From: Myxococcales bacterium
GTDB lineage: Bacteria > Myxococcota_A > Polyangia > Polyangiales > Houyiibacteriaceae
Length of the DNA stretch: 5,866 nt
NCBI GenBank assembly: GCA_020354595.1
Contig: CP070650.1
Coordinates: 506,444 to 512,309 of the forward strand
Reading direction: 5' to 3'
Part shown: positions 5,495 through 5,866 of the stretch, one piece after another
How the letters are laid out: each line of letters opens with the position of its first letter
How positions within the stretch are numbered: the first letter of the stretch is position 1
Made by a program: the position numbers and the translations under genes
The notes under the pieces: model-generated
The model's database searches: none
Told to the model about the DNA's origin: nothing
The model's input: the letters and a program-made list of their open reading frames with translations, nothing else

Positions 5495-5866
5495 ATGCCT
5501 CGGCCTCGCGTTGCGTTCGTCGGTTCGGGTGGCGCCGCCAAGGGGGTGGCGCACGTCGGTGTGCTTCGGGCGATGCAGGAGTTGGGCATCGAAGCCGACA
5601 TCTGCGTAGGCGCTTCCGCCGGCGCGATCGCCGGCGCCTTCTACACACAGGGCTACACCCCGGCCCAGATGATCGACTGGTTTCGACCGTTTTGGCGCCG
5701 CGGTCTCGAAGACCCGCCCCTCAAGGCGCGGTATTTCCTGGGTCTGCCGAACCAAGAGCAGCGCCGGAGCTGGGGCTACCTGACGAGCGGCTTGTTTTCG
5801 ATCGATCGCTTCGAACGCTTCGTCGCAGAGCAGCTTCCGAGCGACGACTTTCGCGATCTGAACAAA
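5495..5866 (+). CDS. Patatin-like phospholipase, N-terminal part
   Basis: The first 124 codons of a patatin-family lipid acyl hydrolase (Ser-Asp dyad); the rest lies past the right edge. Seen: the glycine-rich oxyanion loop GSGGAAKGVAHVGVL (10-24), close to the RssA-type GSGAARG but with one extra residue; the nucleophile elbow GASAG (39-43) with catalytic S41; and TSGLFSIDRFERFVAEQLP (97-115), a segment usual in bacterial members. The catalytic Asp (DGG/DGA motif) would lie outside the window. No signal peptide precedes the fold, so as seen it is cytoplasmic or membrane-peripheral, unless a C-terminal region such as a BamA-like barrel follows. The ATG at 5495 places the first beta strand (RVAFVG) directly at the N-terminus, as in the family. 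No Shine-Dalgarno is seen. The gene lies 57 bp after the TPR gene and may be co-transcribed or separately controlled by the palindrome upstream. Confidence 0.92.
   Translation, partial: MPRPRVAFVGSGGAAKGVAHVGVLRAMQELGIEADICVGASAGAIAGAFYTQGYTPAQMIDWFRPFWRRGLEDPPLKARYFLGLPNQEQRRSWGYLTSGLFSIDRFERFVAEQLPSDDFRDLNK

Overview
The window is GC-rich chromosomal DNA of housekeeping character. Protein style, long antisense open frames and a characteristic small exported lipoprotein fit a Myxococcota-type (former deltaproteobacterial) bacterium. That assignment is inferred from sequence style only. I see no mobile element, CRISPR array, rRNA, tRNA or phage gene, and no clear new defence or biosynthetic system.

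Left part (1-1723, minus strand): a TetR-family regulator overlaps by 4 bp the start of holB, the DNA polymerase III delta' clamp-loader subunit. A weak hairpin plus T-run follows holB. The first 191 bases hold no supported gene.

Middle (1724-4446): mazG (house-cleaning NTP pyrophosphohydrolase) is divergent from tetR and meets epmA tail to tail, the two TAG stops sharing one CTAG. On the minus strand, a three-gene unit reads lipoprotein, efp, epmA with gaps of 4 and 9 bp. EpmA attaches a lysine-type group to a loop lysine of elongation factor P. The EF-P here has that lysine (K32), and the EpmA has the alanine that distinguishes it from lysyl-tRNA synthetase, so enzyme and substrate are encoded side by side. 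The partner aminomutase EpmB is not in the window.

Right part (4447-5866, plus strand): an 82-bp divergent control region separates the lipoprotein unit from a membrane-anchored coiled-coil/TPR protein. A 57-bp gap with an exact 15-bp palindrome comes next, then the first 124 codons of a patatin-like phospholipase that runs off the right edge.

The most notable regulatory pattern is that several genes lack a Shine-Dalgarno sequence and have a -10-like hexamer ending only 6-7 nt before the start codon. This predicts leaderless mRNAs for mazG, the lipoprotein gene, the TPR gene and possibly the patatin gene. Candidate operators are an imperfect palindrome over the mazG -10 element (possible TetR site) and the palindrome upstream of the patatin gene.
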